Assembly: GCA_900546385.1 (NCBI GenBank)
Contig: URCT01000064.1
Span: 1 to 15,232 of the forward strand
Direction: 5' to 3'
Length of the DNA stretch: 15,232 bases
Source: an uncultured Eubacteriales bacterium
Lineage (GTDB): Bacteria > Bacillota > Clostridia > Oscillospirales > CAG-382
In this document: positions 1 to 5,796 of the stretch, piece by piece
Numbering within the stretch: position 1 is the stretch's first letter
Layout of the letters: every line of letters starts with the position of its first letter
Translations under genes and position numbers: made by a program
Notes under the pieces: model-generated
The model's input: the letters and a program-made list of their open reading frames with translations, nothing else
Told to the model about the DNA's origin: nothing
Databases searched by the model: none

Positions 1-61
1 GTCTCCGACGCACAAAAACTTGCCACCGGCAACTTTTTGCACGTCCGAGCAGCATATTTCC

Positions 62-83
62 GTCGGCTATGCCGACTTTTTTT
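62..83 (+). terminator. Plus-strand rho-independent terminator-like hairpin
   Basis: A perfect 6-bp stem, GTCGGC/GCCGAC, with loop TAT is followed directly by seven Ts on the plus strand. It could end a rightward transcript entering from beyond the left edge, facing the leftward genes here. No plus-strand gene is visible inside the window, so its client is unknown. Confidence 0.45.
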
Positions 84-171
84 GTTGCCTGCGGCAACCG
101 GCCGCCGCCCTCGGCGGCATAAATGTTGCTGCCGCAACACTTTTGCCGCTTCGCGACTGCTTCCGGCCGCA

Positions 172-206
172 CAAAAACGGAGCTGCATCACGCAGCTCCG
201 TTTTGT
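172..206 (-). terminator. Terminator of the M23/SpoIIQ-like gene
   Basis: CGGAGCTGC (178-186) and GCAGCTCCG (192-200) form a 9-bp stem with a 5-nt loop, extended by four A-T pairs. Read leftward it begins 18 bases after the M23 stop codon and ends in a T-rich run, as expected of an intrinsic terminator. The flanking A and T runs make it potentially bidirectional. Confidence 0.85.
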
Positions 207-222
207 TTGCCGTCAGCTTCCC

Positions 223-1197
223 TTAAAAGACAATATAGTCGCTCGGATTGACGGCAGTGCCATCCTTGTGCATTTCAAAATGCAGATGACTTGCCTCTGC
301 CGATTCACATAACGCACTGTTGCCAACACCGGCAATGGCTTCACCCGTCAAAACCGTATGCCCGACTACCGTTTCAACCGGCAGATCCGGCGACAACCCC
401 TGATAGACCGATTCCACACCGTCGGCGTGCTCGATAACAACCGTCGTCCCGTACAAAACGTCTTCATAAACGTCCTTGATGGTGCCGCTCGAAACCGCCT
501 TGACGGGCGTTCCGGGATCCGCCGCTATATCCATGCCGGCGTGCGTGCGGTAGTCGTACATGGTCGCCGAATAGACCGGAACCTCCATCGAATACTCCTT
601 GCTTATAAAGCCGGAACAGGGCTTGACAAAGCCTTCGTAGCCGATTTCAAACGTCGGCTCGTCCGGCTCCTCGGAGCATGGCGCACTCTTGTCGGGCGCG
701 GCCTCGGCACGGTCCGCAGGCTGGTTTTCGGAGGCTTCGCGGGGCGTATCGTTTTTCGGCGTATCATTCGGCGTATCGTTCGGCGTTTCCGCAACATCGC
801 CTTTGGTCTTGGACGCATCGGCTGCCGGCGTGACGGTTGCGTCAATGCCGCTCGGCGCATCCGAAACCGGCGTGTCTAACGTCAAATCGTTTGCCGAAAG
901 ACGGTTGTCGCCGGACGGCGTCGGAACATTTGCCGGATTCTCTGACGGAGTTTTCCCTTTCGTCGTATCCGACGAGCGGTACAGCGTTTTGTCGCCCGAA
1001 GGCGTTTCTTTCGGTTTGCCCGAAAAGGTCGCTGTGATCGTGCTGACGGTCACCGCAACCACTGTAACGGCAAGCGCAATGTATACGCCGCCGCTGACTA
1101 ACTGCTTTCGCACATCGTTTTTGCGCTTTTCGGGCGTTTGCTTGGCTTCGTCTGTTTCAAAAGGTTTTTCATTTGCATCATGATTTGTATTTTTCAC
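223..1197 (-). CDS. SpoIIQ-like membrane-anchored M23/LytM endopeptidase-fold protein
   Basis: A 324-residue type II membrane protein: basic cytoplasmic segment (about 1-36), one membrane helix (about 37-58), a long Pro/Thr/Asp-rich extracytoplasmic linker (about 60-180) and a C-terminal M23 LytM domain (about 185-324). The four zinc ligands of the family are intact: His219 and Asp223 (HAGMD) and His304/His306 (HLHFE). The domain resembles SpoIIQ, the forespore half of the SpoIIQ-SpoIIIAH channel of endospore formers; clostridial SpoIIQ keeps the zinc site whereas the Bacillus subtilis protein lacks a ligand. The GTG start is chosen because GGAGG lies 9 bases upstream. A sigma-F-like promoter at 1217-1246 fits forespore expression. 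The linker is longer than usual and includes a DTP tandem repeat. The alternative is a vegetative cell-wall hydrolase. M23 assignment is firm; SpoIIQ function is probable. Confidence 0.8.
   Translation of the reverse strand: MKNTNHDANEKPFETDEAKQTPEKRKNDVRKQLVSGGVYIALAVTVVAVTVSTITATFSGKPKETPSGDKTLYRSSDTTKGKTPSENPANVPTPSGDNRLSANDLTLDTPVSDAPSGIDATVTPAADASKTKGDVAETPNDTPNDTPKNDTPREASENQPADRAEAAPDKSAPCSEEPDEPTFEIGYEGFVKPCSGFISKEYSMEVPVYSATMYDYRTHAGMDIAADPGTPVKAVSSGTIKDVYEDVLYGTTVVIEHADGVESVYQGLSPDLPVETVVGHTVLTGEAIAGVGNSALCESAEASHLHFEMHKDGTAVNPSDYIVF
743..781 (-). repeat. 12-bp tandem repeat in the M23 protein linker
   Basis: Three near-identical units (plus-strand GGCGTATCGTTC type) lie in tandem, the first carrying a 3-bp insertion. 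They encode NDTP NDTP KNDTP at about residues 140-152. The repeat is in frame, so copy-number change would alter linker length only. Confidence 0.75.
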
Positions 1198-1205
1198 ACA
1201 AAAAC

Positions 1206-1252
1206 ACCTCCGGCTATATTTTTACCTTGCCGGGAAAAATATATACGGAGGT
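1206..1252 (-). promoter_or_regulatory. Inverted repeat hiding the Shine-Dalgarno of the M23 gene
   Basis: Arms at 1206-1223 and 1235-1252 match at 16 of 18 positions (7 GC-rich pairs, a 2x2 mismatch, 9 A-U pairs) around an 11-nt loop. On the leftward transcript the 3' arm contains the GGAGG Shine-Dalgarno of the M23 gene, and the 5' arm supplies the complementary CCTCC. A transcript reading through from the LCP gene would therefore fold the ribosome site into a stem; the run of Us just after it could also give attenuation. The sequence is clear; the regulatory role is inference. Confidence 0.65.
1217..1246 (-). promoter_or_regulatory. Sigma-F-like promoter for the SpoIIQ-like gene
   Basis: On the minus strand, GTATA (1242-1246) is followed after 15 bases by GGTAAAAATA (1217-1226). 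This fits the forespore sigma-F pattern as I recall it from B. subtilis (GYWTA, about 15 bases, GGnRAnAnTW). The predicted start falls just before GGAGG and about a dozen bases before the GTG. spoIIQ is a classic sigma-F gene, so promoter and product support one another. Confidence 0.55.
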
Positions 1253-1265
1253 TTGAAAATTTGGT

Positions 1266-2306
1266 TTATTTGTAACTTTCAAATAATTTTTGCGTGGCGG
1301 AGTAGTCGAGCGGATCGGATAAATCGACTGTAACCAGCGCATTTGCCTCATGATATTCACCGAATTTGGCGATCAAATCGTAGTTTTCCGCAAAATCGGC
1401 CACCGTGAAGTTTGTCTCACAGTCGGCAAGCACGCCCGAAAGACCGCTTATCAGCTTATCCGGATCGATTTTTAAGATCTGCGTCAGTGCCTGCGAAACG
1501 AAATCCGCCTGCAAAGAGGCACGTCGTGCGTCATTGCGGCGTTCGTCAGTGGTGTAACCGGCAAAACGCAAAAGGCCGACAATCTGCCGGGCATTCAACA
1601 CCTGACCGCCGGCTTTCAAGTTGATTTCGGGATTCTCCGCCGTGCCGTTCCCAATATACACCATGTCCTGCGGAATGGTGTAATACAGACCGCCGGTCTT
1701 TTCAAACAGGTTGATGGCGGCGTCGGTTTTGAAGAACGCGTAATAATCGATATCCATACCGGTGATGGCGTGAACGGTGTCTACAATGCGCAAGGTGCGT
1801 TCACTGTCGCGGCTGATGTGCGGAATATCCTTGATGCGGACGTCCGTCTTCAAGGTAACATTGGTATTCGGATCGGTGCTTGTGATGACAAAGCCGGAAG
1901 AGGTCGGAATGGAGGCAAGCACAAAGCGGCGGTTTTCCTTGTCGGCTTTGAGAAAGAGAAGTCCGTCAAGCTCTCCATCGGCATCATAGCCGCCGATGAC
2001 GGCGGTAAAGGTTTTGCCGGAAAGCACCGGCGTCGGATCGGAATTCTCACCCGGTTTTTCGGGCGTATCGATGTTGTCGGAGGTGTCCGGCTTTTTCGGC
2101 GTGTCGTCACTCTTTAATAAGCCGGGAACGGCAAATGCGAAAACGCTGAACGCGACAAGTCCGGCGGCAAAGGCGATTAAAAAGTTGCGCACGTTGGGCA
2201 TTTCGGACAGCTTGCGTTTGATTTTCGGCTTTTTGGTTTTGGAGCTTGTTTGCGGCTTTTGCGGATGGCCGGAACGGTTCGGCGGCCTTGTCGGCGTGGA
2301 ATTCAA
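1266..2306 (-). CDS. Divergent LCP (LytR-CpsA-Psr)-like membrane protein
   Basis: Basic Pro/Lys-rich cytoplasmic tail, one membrane helix, a DTP/KP-rich linker and an extracytoplasmic LCP-like domain. The LCP family transfers lipid-linked glycopolymers such as teichoic acids or capsule to peptidoglycan. Recognisable parts, numbered from the upstream GTG, are FTAVIGGYD (103-111), LASIP (133-137) and the C-terminal LKAGGQVLNARQIVGLLR to DERRNDARR segment (233-265). The usual SIPRD reads SIPTS and the usual RxD is LDG, so the Arg/Asp residues for pyrophosphate and metal binding appear lost; it may be non-catalytic. I prefer the TTG at 2306 (346 aa) because AAAGGG lies 8 bases upstream; the GTG at 2315 (349 aa) abuts that ribosome site directly. 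It lies 35 bp downstream of mnmM, and the SpoIIQ-like gene follows 68 bp later. Confidence 0.7.
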   Translation of the reverse strand: MNSTPTRPPNRSGHPQKPQTSSKTKKPKIKRKLSEMPNVRNFLIAFAAGLVAFSVFAFAVPGLLKSDDTPKKPDTSDNIDTPEKPGENSDPTPVLSGKTFTAVIGGYDADGELDGLLFLKADKENRRFVLASIPTSSGFVITSTDPNTNVTLKTDVRIKDIPHISRDSERTLRIVDTVHAITGMDIDYYAFFKTDAAINLFEKTGGLYYTIPQDMVYIGNGTAENPEINLKAGGQVLNARQIVGLLRFAGYTTDERRNDARRASLQADFVSQALTQILKIDPDKLISGLSGVLADCETNFTVADFAENYDLIAKFGEYHEANALVTVDLSDPLDYSATQKLFESYK

Positions 2307-2341
2307 AAGTATCACCCTTTCGGTAGTCTGAACGTCGGAAC

Positions 2342-2911
2342 TTATGTACGGTTTTCAGCCTTGTCGTATTTTTCGACCGCGATCACGAACGGTGCGTCGG
2401 GCGAATTGACCAAATGAAAATGCGAAACGCAGAATTTCTTTTTGTCGTAACCGGCAAGCTTTTCTAACAGCATTTCGCCTTCGGTCTGTCCTTCGGCGTG
2501 TCCCGGATAGACCGAGATTACCAAAACGCCGCCGGGCTTTAACAGCGTAATGGCGTCCGTGACCGCCTTTAAGGTCGATTCGTGCATGGTGTGGACGCTT
2601 TTGTCGCCGCCCGGACGGTAGCCGAGGTTAAACATTCCGGCATCAATCGGTGCGGAAATATAGCTTGTGGCATTGGCATGGCTGTCCAAAATCAGCTTTG
2701 CGTTGTGAAAACCGGCTTCTGCCAGCCGTTCACGCGTGTTTTCGACGGCTTCCGGCTGAATGTCGAATGCATAGACCACACCCTGCGGCACCAGCGAAGC
2801 AAGATACAGCGTGTCGTGGCCGTTGCCCATGGTGAAATCGGCAAGCGTTCCGTCTGCCGGAATGTTCGCTTGCTGTAGAAAATTTTTGGCAATATCGAGA
2901 AGCTGAAACAT
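2342..2911 (-). CDS. mnmM: MnmM (YtqB)-type tRNA wobble-uridine methyltransferase
   Basis: A 189-residue class I SAM-dependent methyltransferase, the usual length of the YtqB family. Visible motifs: the SAM-binding loop DFTMGNGHDT (25-34), acidic AFDIQ (48-52), the family signature NLGYRPGGDK (95-104) and SVYPGH (133-138). B. subtilis YtqB, renamed MnmM, methylates nm5s2U34 to mnm5s2U34 in tRNAs, replacing the methyltransferase half of enterobacterial MnmC in Gram-positives. The protein should be cytoplasmic. AAAGGA lies 8 bases before the ATG, and a consensus sigma-A promoter precedes it. It heads a likely three-gene transcript with the LCP-like and M23 genes, which have no obvious functional link to it. 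Family assignment is strong; the exact substrate rests on the signature. Confidence 0.88.
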   Translation of the reverse strand: MFQLLDIAKNFLQQANIPADGTLADFTMGNGHDTLYLASLVPQGVVYAFDIQPEAVENTRERLAEAGFHNAKLILDSHANATSYISAPIDAGMFNLGYRPGGDKSVHTMHESTLKAVTDAITLLKPGGVLVISVYPGHAEGQTEGEMLLEKLAGYDKKKFCVSHFHLVNSPDAPFVIAVEKYDKAENRT

Positions 2912-2943
2912 CGTTTTAATCCTTTTTTTCTTGGAATACCGTT

Positions 2944-2972
2944 ATTATAGCATTTTATCGGCCGTTCGTCAA
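2944..2972 (-). promoter_or_regulatory. Sigma-A promoter of the mnmM operon
   Basis: Minus-strand TTGACG (2967-2972), a 17-bp spacer and TATAAT (2944-2949), with TGC just before the -10 giving an extended -10. The -10 ends 32 bases before the mnmM ATG. This is a strong housekeeping promoter and would also supply the LCP-like gene. Confidence 0.85.
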
Positions 2973-3010
2973 GAGTGCAGGCCGTTTTTTGTGCGAATGT
3001 GCGCGGTTGT

Positions 3011-4366
3011 TCATGCGCGCGTCAGCTTGCGAAGCCACGTGTAGCTGTTTGTTTTGAAAAATGCCGCACCGCATTTGAAAATCTGATCGGAATTGAGACA
3101 GAGGACAACGACGGCCGGATGCCATTTGAACACGAACGCCGCAAGAAACGATAACGGTAGCGTGATGCCGAAGATGCTGATAAGATCGTTGTAAAAAACA
3201 AATTTGCTGTCGCCGCCGCTGCGCACAATGCCGCAGAGCGACGGCATTTCATAGGCTGTGCCGAAGCCGGTCACGCATAGCACCAAAATGAATAACCCGG
3301 CAAGGTCGTGCGCTTCGGGCGAAAGGTTGCCATAGAGTGACAGCACCGGCGCACGTAAGAAAAATAAGGCCGTGCTGGTGCAGGCGCCGATACACAAAAA
3401 GATGATTTGCAGCGTCTGCGTGTAGCTTTTGACAACGCTTTTGTCGCCGGTCGCAATGGCCTTTCCGATCATAACGGCCGCCGAAGCGGAAGCACCGATT
3501 GAAGCCACCTTCAGAATCTGGAAAATCGAGTTGGAAGCCGCGTTTGCCGCAATGGCGGCATCGGTCAAATGCCCGAGAATGACGGTTTGCAGTGCCGTGG
3601 ACGTACCGAAAAGCGCGGCAACGATGAGGAAAAACTTGCAGTGCTTAAAGTAGTCGCCCATGAGAAGCTTATCGGCCTTGAACAGATTTGCAAGCGACGC
3701 GCCGAGTTTCTTATCAAAACAGAAAACGTATACAAGCACAATCGCGCATTCGGCCGCACGGGCGCATAGCGTGCCGATGGCCGCACCCGTCACGCCAAGC
3801 CGCGGAAAGCCGAAATGGCCGTTGATGAGCAAAAAGTTGATGCCGCAGTTGATGCAGAAAGCGGCGGCCGAAACCGCAAAGGCAATCTTGACGGTCTCCA
3901 CACTGCGTAACATCGCAAGCGTTACATTGGTGACAGCAAATAACAGATACGTGTATTTGACGGTGTGCAGATATTTCACACCTTCGGCGATAATGGCTTC
4001 GTTATTGGAGAAGCAGTGAACCAATTGATACGGAAACAGGCTTGCCGCCGCGAAAAAGCCGAGCGCAATGAGCCCAGCTGTCACATAGGCAGCTTTGGCA
4101 ATCGACTTGATGGGCTTAGTTTTTCCTTCGCCCCAATACTGGCTGCAAATCGAGACGAGCGCGTCGCCGGTGCCGAGCATTAACTGCTGTAAAATAAACT
4201 GCAATTGGTTGACCGCCGCCACGCCGGATAAGGCGGTTTCGCTGTAGGCGGTGACCATGACGTTGTCCGCAAGGTTCACGCTGAGCGCGATCACGTTTTG
4301 CAAAACAAGCAAAAACATCATGGAAAAGAAGTGCTTGTAAAAGCTTTTGTCTTTGACCAAAGTCAT
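3011..4366 (-). CDS. MATE-family multidrug/metabolite efflux transporter
   Basis: A 451-residue, highly hydrophobic protein of usual MATE length with about 12 predicted membrane segments in two MatE halves. Family-like segments include NLADNVMVTAYSETALSGVAA (split here as NLADNVMV and ETALSGVAA, about 31-51), GVTGAAIGTLCAR (about 191-203) and the second-half RSGGDSKF segment that matches the usual RaGGDtk. MATE proteins export cationic drugs or metabolites in exchange for Na+ or H+; neither substrate nor ion can be read from the sequence. GAGGA lies 7 bases upstream of the ATG. A terminator separates it from the oxidoreductase gene, and only 34 bp remain in which to start transcription. I find no convincing promoter there, so it may depend on read-through. 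An alternative role is export of a small metabolite from the upstream glycoside operon. Confidence 0.9.
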   Translation of the reverse strand: MTLVKDKSFYKHFFSMMFLLVLQNVIALSVNLADNVMVTAYSETALSGVAAVNQLQFILQQLMLGTGDALVSICSQYWGEGKTKPIKSIAKAAYVTAGLIALGFFAAASLFPYQLVHCFSNNEAIIAEGVKYLHTVKYTYLLFAVTNVTLAMLRSVETVKIAFAVSAAAFCINCGINFLLINGHFGFPRLGVTGAAIGTLCARAAECAIVLVYVFCFDKKLGASLANLFKADKLLMGDYFKHCKFFLIVAALFGTSTALQTVILGHLTDAAIAANAASNSIFQILKVASIGASASAAVMIGKAIATGDKSVVKSYTQTLQIIFLCIGACTSTALFFLRAPVLSLYGNLSPEAHDLAGLFILVLCVTGFGTAYEMPSLCGIVRSGGDSKFVFYNDLISIFGITLPLSFLAAFVFKWHPAVVVLCLNSDQIFKCGAAFFKTNSYTWLRKLTRA

Positions 4367-4400
4367 TGGGAATTCCTCATTCTATGTTCGCATACATTCG

Positions 4401-4437
4401 CAAAAAGGCGGAAGCCTGCAAAGACTTCCGCTTTTGT
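4401..4437 (-). terminator. Terminator after the Gfo/Idh/MocA gene
   Basis: GCGGAAG (4408-4414) pairs with CTTCCGC (4425-4431) around a 10-nt loop. On the minus strand it is followed by CTTTTTG, and A/T runs flank both sides. It lies 18 bases beyond the oxidoreductase stop codon. Confidence 0.8.
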
Positions 4438-4454
4438 CTGTCGTTTATTGGAAA

Positions 4455-5630
4455 TTAATACGTGCCTTCGGTGTCGAGAACCATTTCCTTGGTTTCCTTC
4501 TTGTAGGTGGAACCGGCAATCTTCTTGTTAAGTAATTCCAAGAACAAATCGCCGTCAACCGGAAGGTCAACCGGCTTGCCGAGCCAGCTCGAAAGGAAGA
4601 TGGCGTTGGAAATGCGCAGTCCGTTGATGCCCTCTACGCCGGGAGCCATGAGCTTTTCGCCGTGCAGAATGGCGTTGGTCACGTTCTGGGTGATACCTCT
4701 GTGCTGTTCCTTTTCCATCTTGAAAGCAGAGCAGTCCACATCGATGACGTCGTAACCGGGTTCACCGAAGCCGGCATCACAATTGAATGTCCATTCGCGT
4801 TCGGGAACCTTGCTCTTCCAGAATTTGAAGGAATTGCCGCTTTCGCCGTCAATGACGATCTTACCCTTATCGCCGGAGATTTCGAGACGGTTGGTGCCCG
4901 GATATTCGCCGGTGGTGGTGATAAACACGCCGGAAGCGCCGTTTGCGTATTCAGCGTAAACCGTTACATCGTCTTCTACTTCAATGTTGTGATATTTGCC
5001 TTCGTGGCAGAACGCACGGATCTGGGTCGGCATGCCGAAGATCCACTGCCAGAGGTCGAGCTGATGCGGGCACTGGTTGAGGATAACGCCGCCGCCTTCG
5101 CCGCTCCAGGTAGCGCGCCAGTCGCCGGAATTGTAGTAAGCCTGGGTGCGGTACCAGTCGGTAACGATCCAAACGCATCTCTTCAATTCGCCGAGTTCAC
5201 CGTTCTGAACCATGTCGCGTGCCTTGCGGTAGAGCGCATTGGTTCTCTGGTTGAACATGAGGCCGAATACCTTGTCGGACTTCTTGGCAACTTCGATTAA
5301 CTCTTCTGCCTGCTTGGTGTAAACGCCGATCGGCTTTTCGGAGATAACGTTGAGACCGGCATTCAAAACGTCGATACAGATCGGCGGATGGAAGTAGTGG
5401 GGGACAGCAACAATCACGCAGTCCACAAGGCCGCTCTTTAACATTTCCTTGTAGTCGGTGAAGCGAGCTACATCGTCGCCGAACTTTTCCTTTGCCCAAT
5501 CGAGTCTCGACTGCTTCAAATCACATACAGCCGCAAGGCAGGCACCCTTGATGTCGCCGGCGTACAGATACTGTGCGTGACCCGAACCCATATTACCGAT
5601 ACCGATAATACCAAAACGTACTTTATCCAT
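4455..5630 (-). CDS. Gfo/Idh/MocA family NAD(P)-dependent oxidoreductase
   Basis: About 391 residues, with an N-terminal Rossmann fold carrying the dinucleotide loop GIIGIGNMGSGH and the catalytic-lysine motif SEKPIG, then the family's alpha/beta domain with GGGVILNQCPHQLDLWQW (the NxxHxxD-type active-site segment). Members oxidise or reduce sugars, inositols and sugar acids. The substrate here is unknown; a neighbouring rhamnosidase suggests a hexose, deoxyhexose or aglycone-derived product. I choose the ATG at 5630 because AAAGG lies 9 bases upstream; the in-frame TTG at 5639 directly abuts that site. It has its own promoter at 5716-5745 and a leader of about 80 bases, and is followed by a terminator, so it can be expressed apart from the rhamnosidase gene. 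Confidence 0.9.
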   Translation of the reverse strand: MDKVRFGIIGIGNMGSGHAQYLYAGDIKGACLAAVCDLKQSRLDWAKEKFGDDVARFTDYKEMLKSGLVDCVIVAVPHYFHPPICIDVLNAGLNVISEKPIGVYTKQAEELIEVAKKSDKVFGLMFNQRTNALYRKARDMVQNGELGELKRCVWIVTDWYRTQAYYNSGDWRATWSGEGGGVILNQCPHQLDLWQWIFGMPTQIRAFCHEGKYHNIEVEDDVTVYAEYANGASGVFITTTGEYPGTNRLEISGDKGKIVIDGESGNSFKFWKSKVPEREWTFNCDAGFGEPGYDVIDVDCSAFKMEKEQHRGITQNVTNAILHGEKLMAPGVEGINGLRISNAIFLSSWLGKPVDLPVDGDLFLELLNKKIAGSTYKKETKEMVLDTEGTY

Positions 5631-5715
5631 GTTTGTCAACCTTTCTTTTTATATGATTTGCACGTGTTAAATCGCTTTTTTGCAACATATACGGCATACC
5701 TTGCCATACACGTAT

Positions 5716-5745
5716 ATTATACAAGCAACCGCACGCATTTTTCAA
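5716..5745 (-). promoter_or_regulatory. Sigma-A promoter of the oxidoreductase gene
   Basis: Minus-strand TTGAAA (5740-5745), an 18-bp spacer and perfect TATAAT (5716-5721). The -35 sits inside a small inverted repeat, GCATT-GAAA-AATGC, with a second CGCATT/AATGCG pairing around it; either could be a repressor site. The rest of the 166-bp gap between the two genes holds no gene that I can see. Confidence 0.75.
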
Positions 5746-5796
5746 TGCATAATGCGATTCTTTTTCGCAGTGTTTTTTGTGTAATTCAACGATTTG

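Larger units (their letters stand above)
1..206. repeat. Non-coding run of consecutive small hairpins
   Basis: No credible gene lies left of the SpoIIQ-like gene's stop. The stretch holds six inverted repeats almost end to end: 13-39 (CAAAAA and TTGCC paired with GGCAA and TTTTTG, one C/C mismatch), 62-76 (GTCGGC, loop TAT), 84-98 (GTTGCC, loop TGC), 101-118 (GCCGCCG, loop CCCT), 124-139 (TGTTGC, loop TGCC) and the terminator at 174-204. An 11-bp direct repeat, CGCACAAAAAC, occurs at 9-19 and again at 168-178. The arrangement looks like an intergenic structured element or stacked terminators rather than coding DNA. Whether it is a dispersed repeat in this genome cannot be seen from one copy. 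Confidence 0.6.

Noticed and set aside
20..312. Short plus-strand open frames of 68 and 91 codons at the left end
   Set aside because: They run through the hairpin cluster and into the antisense of the M23 gene, lack ribosome sites, and look like low-complexity Cys/Arg-rich artefacts.
743..781. Possible CRISPR-like repeat
   Set aside because: Units are 12 bp, contiguous, in frame and encode a protein linker; no spacers.
2973..3010. Possible terminator between the MATE and mnmM genes
   Set aside because: GC-rich short repeats are present, but no U run follows them in the gene direction.
4662..5300. 212-codon plus-strand open frame
   Set aside because: Antisense to the Gfo/Idh/MocA gene, with no recognisable domain or ribosome site.
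5640..5715. Possible riboswitch in the oxidoreductase leader
   Set aside because: Only short weak pairings (GGCA/TGCC, ATAC/GTAT) are seen; no known aptamer consensus is recognisable.
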